Assembly (NCBI GenBank): GCA_013334325.1
Contig: JAAXXT010000009.1
Location: 1-64,000 of the forward strand
Origin: Erysipelotrichaceae bacterium
GTDB taxonomy: Bacteria > Bacillota_I > Bacilli_A > Erysipelotrichales > Erysipelotrichaceae
DNA length: 64,000 bases
Direction of reading: 5' to 3'
In this document: in pieces, positions 61,735 through 64,000 of the stretch
Position numbering within the stretch: the stretch's first letter is position 1
How the letters are laid out: every line of letters begins with the position of its first letter
Made by a program: the position numbers and the translations under genes
The notes under the pieces: generated by a model
Databases searched by the model: none
Told to the model about the DNA's origin: nothing
What the model saw: only the letters and a program-made list of their open reading frames with translations

Positions 61735-63582
61735 TTATGCGGGTAATACTTCGATGACAGGTGTATCGAAAGGTTTGCCTTCGACGATGTTTTGGATCTG
61801 TTCACTGGTGAGGGTTTCTTGTTCCATCAACACTTCAACGATCTTATCCATCAAAGGACGATTGGCCAAGATAAGTGCTTTCGCTTTTTCATAGCCTTCA
61901 TCGATCAAAGCACGTACGCTCTTATCGATCTCAAAGGCGATTTGGCTAGAATAACTTCTTGTGGCGTTATAATCACGACCTAAGAAGACATTGGCTCCAC
62001 TGTGTTCATATTGGATAGGACCTAAGTCGCTCATCCCATAAGACATGACCATTTCTCGGGCAATCTTCGTTGCCTGTTCGATATCACTGGAAGCACCAGT
62101 AGAGATTTCGTTGAACACGATTTCTTCTGCGACACGACCACCAAGAAGGCCTGTGATCTTCGCGATCAAGTCAGTCTTGGTCAATAAGAATTTTTCTTCT
62201 CGTGGGGTCATTAGGTTATAACCACCAGCTGTTCCTCGAGGTATAATGGTTACTTTTTGAACCATATCAGAGTCTTGACACATGAGACCTACGATCGTAT
62301 GGCCAACTTCATGATAGGCCACCAATTTCTTCTCACGTTCACTGTAGGTCTTGGATTTCTTCGCAGGACCAGCGATGACACGATCAATCGCTTCATCTAA
62401 ATGATGCATCGTAATGGTATCTGCGTTTTCACGAACAGCTAAGATCGCAGCTTCATTCAAGACGTTTTCTAGATCAGCCCCTGAGAATCCAGGAGTACGT
62501 TTCGCTAAGGCTACTAAATCAGCTGAATCAGCTAATTTCTTATTTCTCGCATGAACGGCCAAGATAGCTGCACGTCCTTTACGATCAGGTAAAGATACAG
62601 TAATGGTTCTATCAAAACGACCTGGTCTTAATAAAGCAGGATCCAAGACATCTGGACGATTGGTAGCCGCAACGATGACGATCCCAGCGTTATCGCCGAT
62701 CCCATCCATTTCAACCAACAATTGATTCAAGGTCTGTTCACGTTCATCATGACCACCACCTAAACCAGTGCCTCTTTGACGTCCTACAGCATCGATTTCA
62801 TCAATGAAGATGATACAAGGCGCAGTCGCTTGAGCTTTTTTAAACATATCACGGACTCGGCTCGCACCGACCCCAACAAACATTTCAACGAAATCAGATC
62901 CTGAGATCGAATAGAACGGAACATCAGCTTCCCCTGCCACGGCTTTCGCCAACAAGGTCTTACCAGTCCCAGGAGCCCCAACCATCAAGACGCCCTTAGG
63001 AATACGAGCACCCATCTTAGCGAACTTCTTAGGGTTCTTAAGATAGTCGATGAGTTCCATCATTTCTTCTTTTTCTTCATCACAGCCCGCAACATCGTTA
63101 AAACGAACCTTGATGTCGCCTTCTAGTTTAGCTTTGGATTTCCCAAAGTCAAAGGCCTTATTGTTATTACCACCTTGCATACGGGTAATAAAGAAGAAGA
63201 AGAGACCTCCCATCAATAGTAAAGGTACGAAGTTGATGAAGAAGTCTACATAAGGATTGGTTGCATAAGCATCAATGATCTTGACCGTTGTGGTTGAAGC
63301 ATTGATCTTATCCATCAAACCATTGTTTTGAGCTTCCGTATTTGGAATAACTAAAGTATAGTCATATTCTGTGGTTCCATCTTTGACTTTACCAGACAGT
63401 TTGATGACTACGGTCGAAACAGTCACATTGGTTTCAGTGACTTTGTTTTGTTCAAGCAGAGTAACGTATTCAGCATACGTCAGCTTTTTTGTCGTTGTAT
63501 CAAAATTCATGAAGATCAAACTGACAACTGCCAGTGTGACGATCAGATATGGTATAAACGATCCTAATTTTTGATTGCGCAT
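61735..63582 (-). CDS. ftsH: ATP-dependent zinc metalloprotease FtsH
   Basis: A 615-residue membrane AAA+ protease. Two helices (about residues 7-26 and 103-125) flank an extracytoplasmic segment; Walker A GAPGTGKT, Walker [13 protein letters not shown], the second region of homology and zinc motif HEVGH follow. Start at ATG 63582 (MRNQKLGS) behind AAGGAG. It degrades misfolded membrane proteins and short-lived regulators. It follows hpt by 11 nt, as in most Bacillota. Confidence 0.98.
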   Translation of the reverse strand: MRNQKLGSFIPYLIVTLAVVSLIFMNFDTTTKKLTYAEYVTLLEQNKVTETNVTVSTVVIKLSGKVKDGTTEYDYTLVIPNTEAQNNGLMDKINASTTTVKIIDAYATNPYVDFFINFVPLLLMGGLFFFFITRMQGGNNNKAFDFGKSKAKLEGDIKVRFNDVAGCDEEKEEMMELIDYLKNPKKFAKMGARIPKGVLMVGAPGTGKTLLAKAVAGEADVPFYSISGSDFVEMFVGVGASRVRDMFKKAQATAPCIIFIDEIDAVGRQRGTGLGGGHDEREQTLNQLLVEMDGIGDNAGIVIVAATNRPDVLDPALLRPGRFDRTITVSLPDRKGRAAILAVHARNKKLADSADLVALAKRTPGFSGADLENVLNEAAILAVRENADTITMHHLDEAIDRVIAGPAKKSKTYSEREKKLVAYHEVGHTIVGLMCQDSDMVQKVTIIPRGTAGGYNLMTPREEKFLLTKTDLIAKITGLLGGRVAEEIVFNEISTGASSDIEQATKIAREMVMSYGMSDLGPIQYEHSGANVFLGRDYNATRSYSSQIAFEIDKSVRALIDEGYEKAKALILANRPLMDKIVEVLMEQETLTSEQIQNIVEGKPFDTPVIEVLPA

Positions 63583-63593
63583 TCTAAACTCCT

Positions 63594-64000
63594 TTACAGA
63601 TAACACTCATCTTTTAGTACCCCTACATAGGGTAAATTACGATACTTTTCATTAAAGTCCAATCCAAATCCAATCACGAATTCATTGGGGATTACAAAGC
63701 CTGTATAATCCGCTTCAATAGGGATCACTCGTCGACTTGGTTTATCCAATAAACTTACGATCTTAACTCGTCCAGCACCTTTATTGAGCAAGAGCTTGCT
63801 TACTTCATGAAGGGTCCTTCCGGTATCAACGATGTCTTCTACTAGTAAGATGGAAGCCCCTTTGATGGAACGATCCAAATCTTTAAGGATACGGACATCC
63901 CCAATCGATTCTGTTCCTTCATAGGACTTAACATCCATGAAGTCAAATTCGATATCTATATCAATATAGGTAATCAGTTTGGCCAAGAAAGGCACAGAGC
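63594..64000 (-). CDS. hpt: Hypoxanthine phosphoribosyltransferase, partial
   Basis: The C-terminal 135 or so residues of a purine-salvage phosphoribosyltransferase making IMP or GMP. The PRPP-binding loop [14 protein letters not shown] is intact and the C-terminal [22 protein letters not shown] is typical of Hpt. The frame stays open to the window end (the GTG used by the ORF track is internal, reading SVPFLAKL), so roughly 45 N-terminal residues lie outside. Upstream partner of ftsH. Confidence 0.96.
   Translation of the reverse strand, partial: SVPFLAKLITYIDIDIEFDFMDVKSYEGTESIGDVRILKDLDRSIKGASILLVEDIVDTGRTLHEVSKLLLNKGAGRVKIVSLLDKPSRRVIPIEADYTGFVIPNEFVIGFGLDFNEKYRNLPYVGVLKDECYL

Overview
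The window is ordinary chromosomal DNA of a low-GC, Gram-positive-type bacterium (Bacillota; Bacilli/Erysipelotrichia/Izemoplasma-like neighbourhood). Evidence for this is the rpsF-ssb-rpsR-yybS-gdpP-rplI-dnaB block, the walJ-htrA-rlmH block, the hpt-ftsH-hslO-dusB-lysS block, CcpA-type cre sites, an HPr with a regulatory serine, sortase B, LysM/M23 and LicD wall-related genes, and lipoproteins. UGA is a stop codon (many TGA/ATG overlaps), so the code is the standard bacterial one. No rRNA, tRNA, phage, IS element or CRISPR array was seen. I cannot assign a species.

Layout. (1) 0-2.6 kb: the 5' end of a mannose-family PTS operon (EIIB fragment, EIIA) preceded by a cre site, a candidate activator site and a PRD-type regulator. 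(2) 2.7-7.9 kb: a tightly overlapping operon running binding protein-like gene, MFS transporter, uracil-DNA glycosylase, FolC, and a FolT-like folate ECF S component. (3) 7.9-9.7 kb: split transketolase. (4) 9.8-36 kb: a large alpha-glucan region with six GH13-family enzymes, a maltose-type ABC transporter (SBP, two permeases, MsmK-type ATPase), a second SBP lipoprotein, a CotH-kinase lipoprotein, a PucR-type helix-turn-helix protein, sortase B, pullulanase, an MFS protein, glycogen phosphorylase, branching enzyme, phosphoglucomutase and HPr. Extracellular glucan is probably trimmed by a lipoprotein amylase, imported by MalEFGK, debranched and phosphorolysed, and fed to glycolysis through phosphoglucomutase. 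(5) 35.7-46 kb: core replication, ribosome and envelope genes. (6) 46-49.2 kb: LicD, then an ECF sigma factor and an RsgI-like membrane protein with four tandem ectodomain repeats and a long acidic tail. (7) 49.2-53.6 kb: a B12 unit made of a cobalamin riboswitch, DUF4430 surface protein, ECF-type S component, PduO-type adenosyltransferase and AdoCbl-dependent ribonucleotide reductase. (8) 53.6-58.2 kb: class II photolyase and small genes, converging with a B12-binding-domain protein translationally coupled to a MacB/LolD-like ABC pair. (9) 58.3-64 kb: lysS, dusB, hslO, ftsH and a partial hpt.

The most interesting points are: the sigma/RsgI-like pair with its repeat ectodomain; three SD-less genes whose -10 box ends exactly 6 nt before the ATG (candidate leaderless mRNAs); the B12-binding protein fused by overlap to an ABC exporter; a shared AAGCA-N2-TGCTT palindrome in front of two glucan genes; the CotH lipoprotein inside the glucan cluster; ptsH next to pgm-glgB-glgP; and an M23/LysM/G5 protein sitting where walRKHI would be expected. 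All coordinates of short sites were read by eye; no alignment, folding or database search was run.
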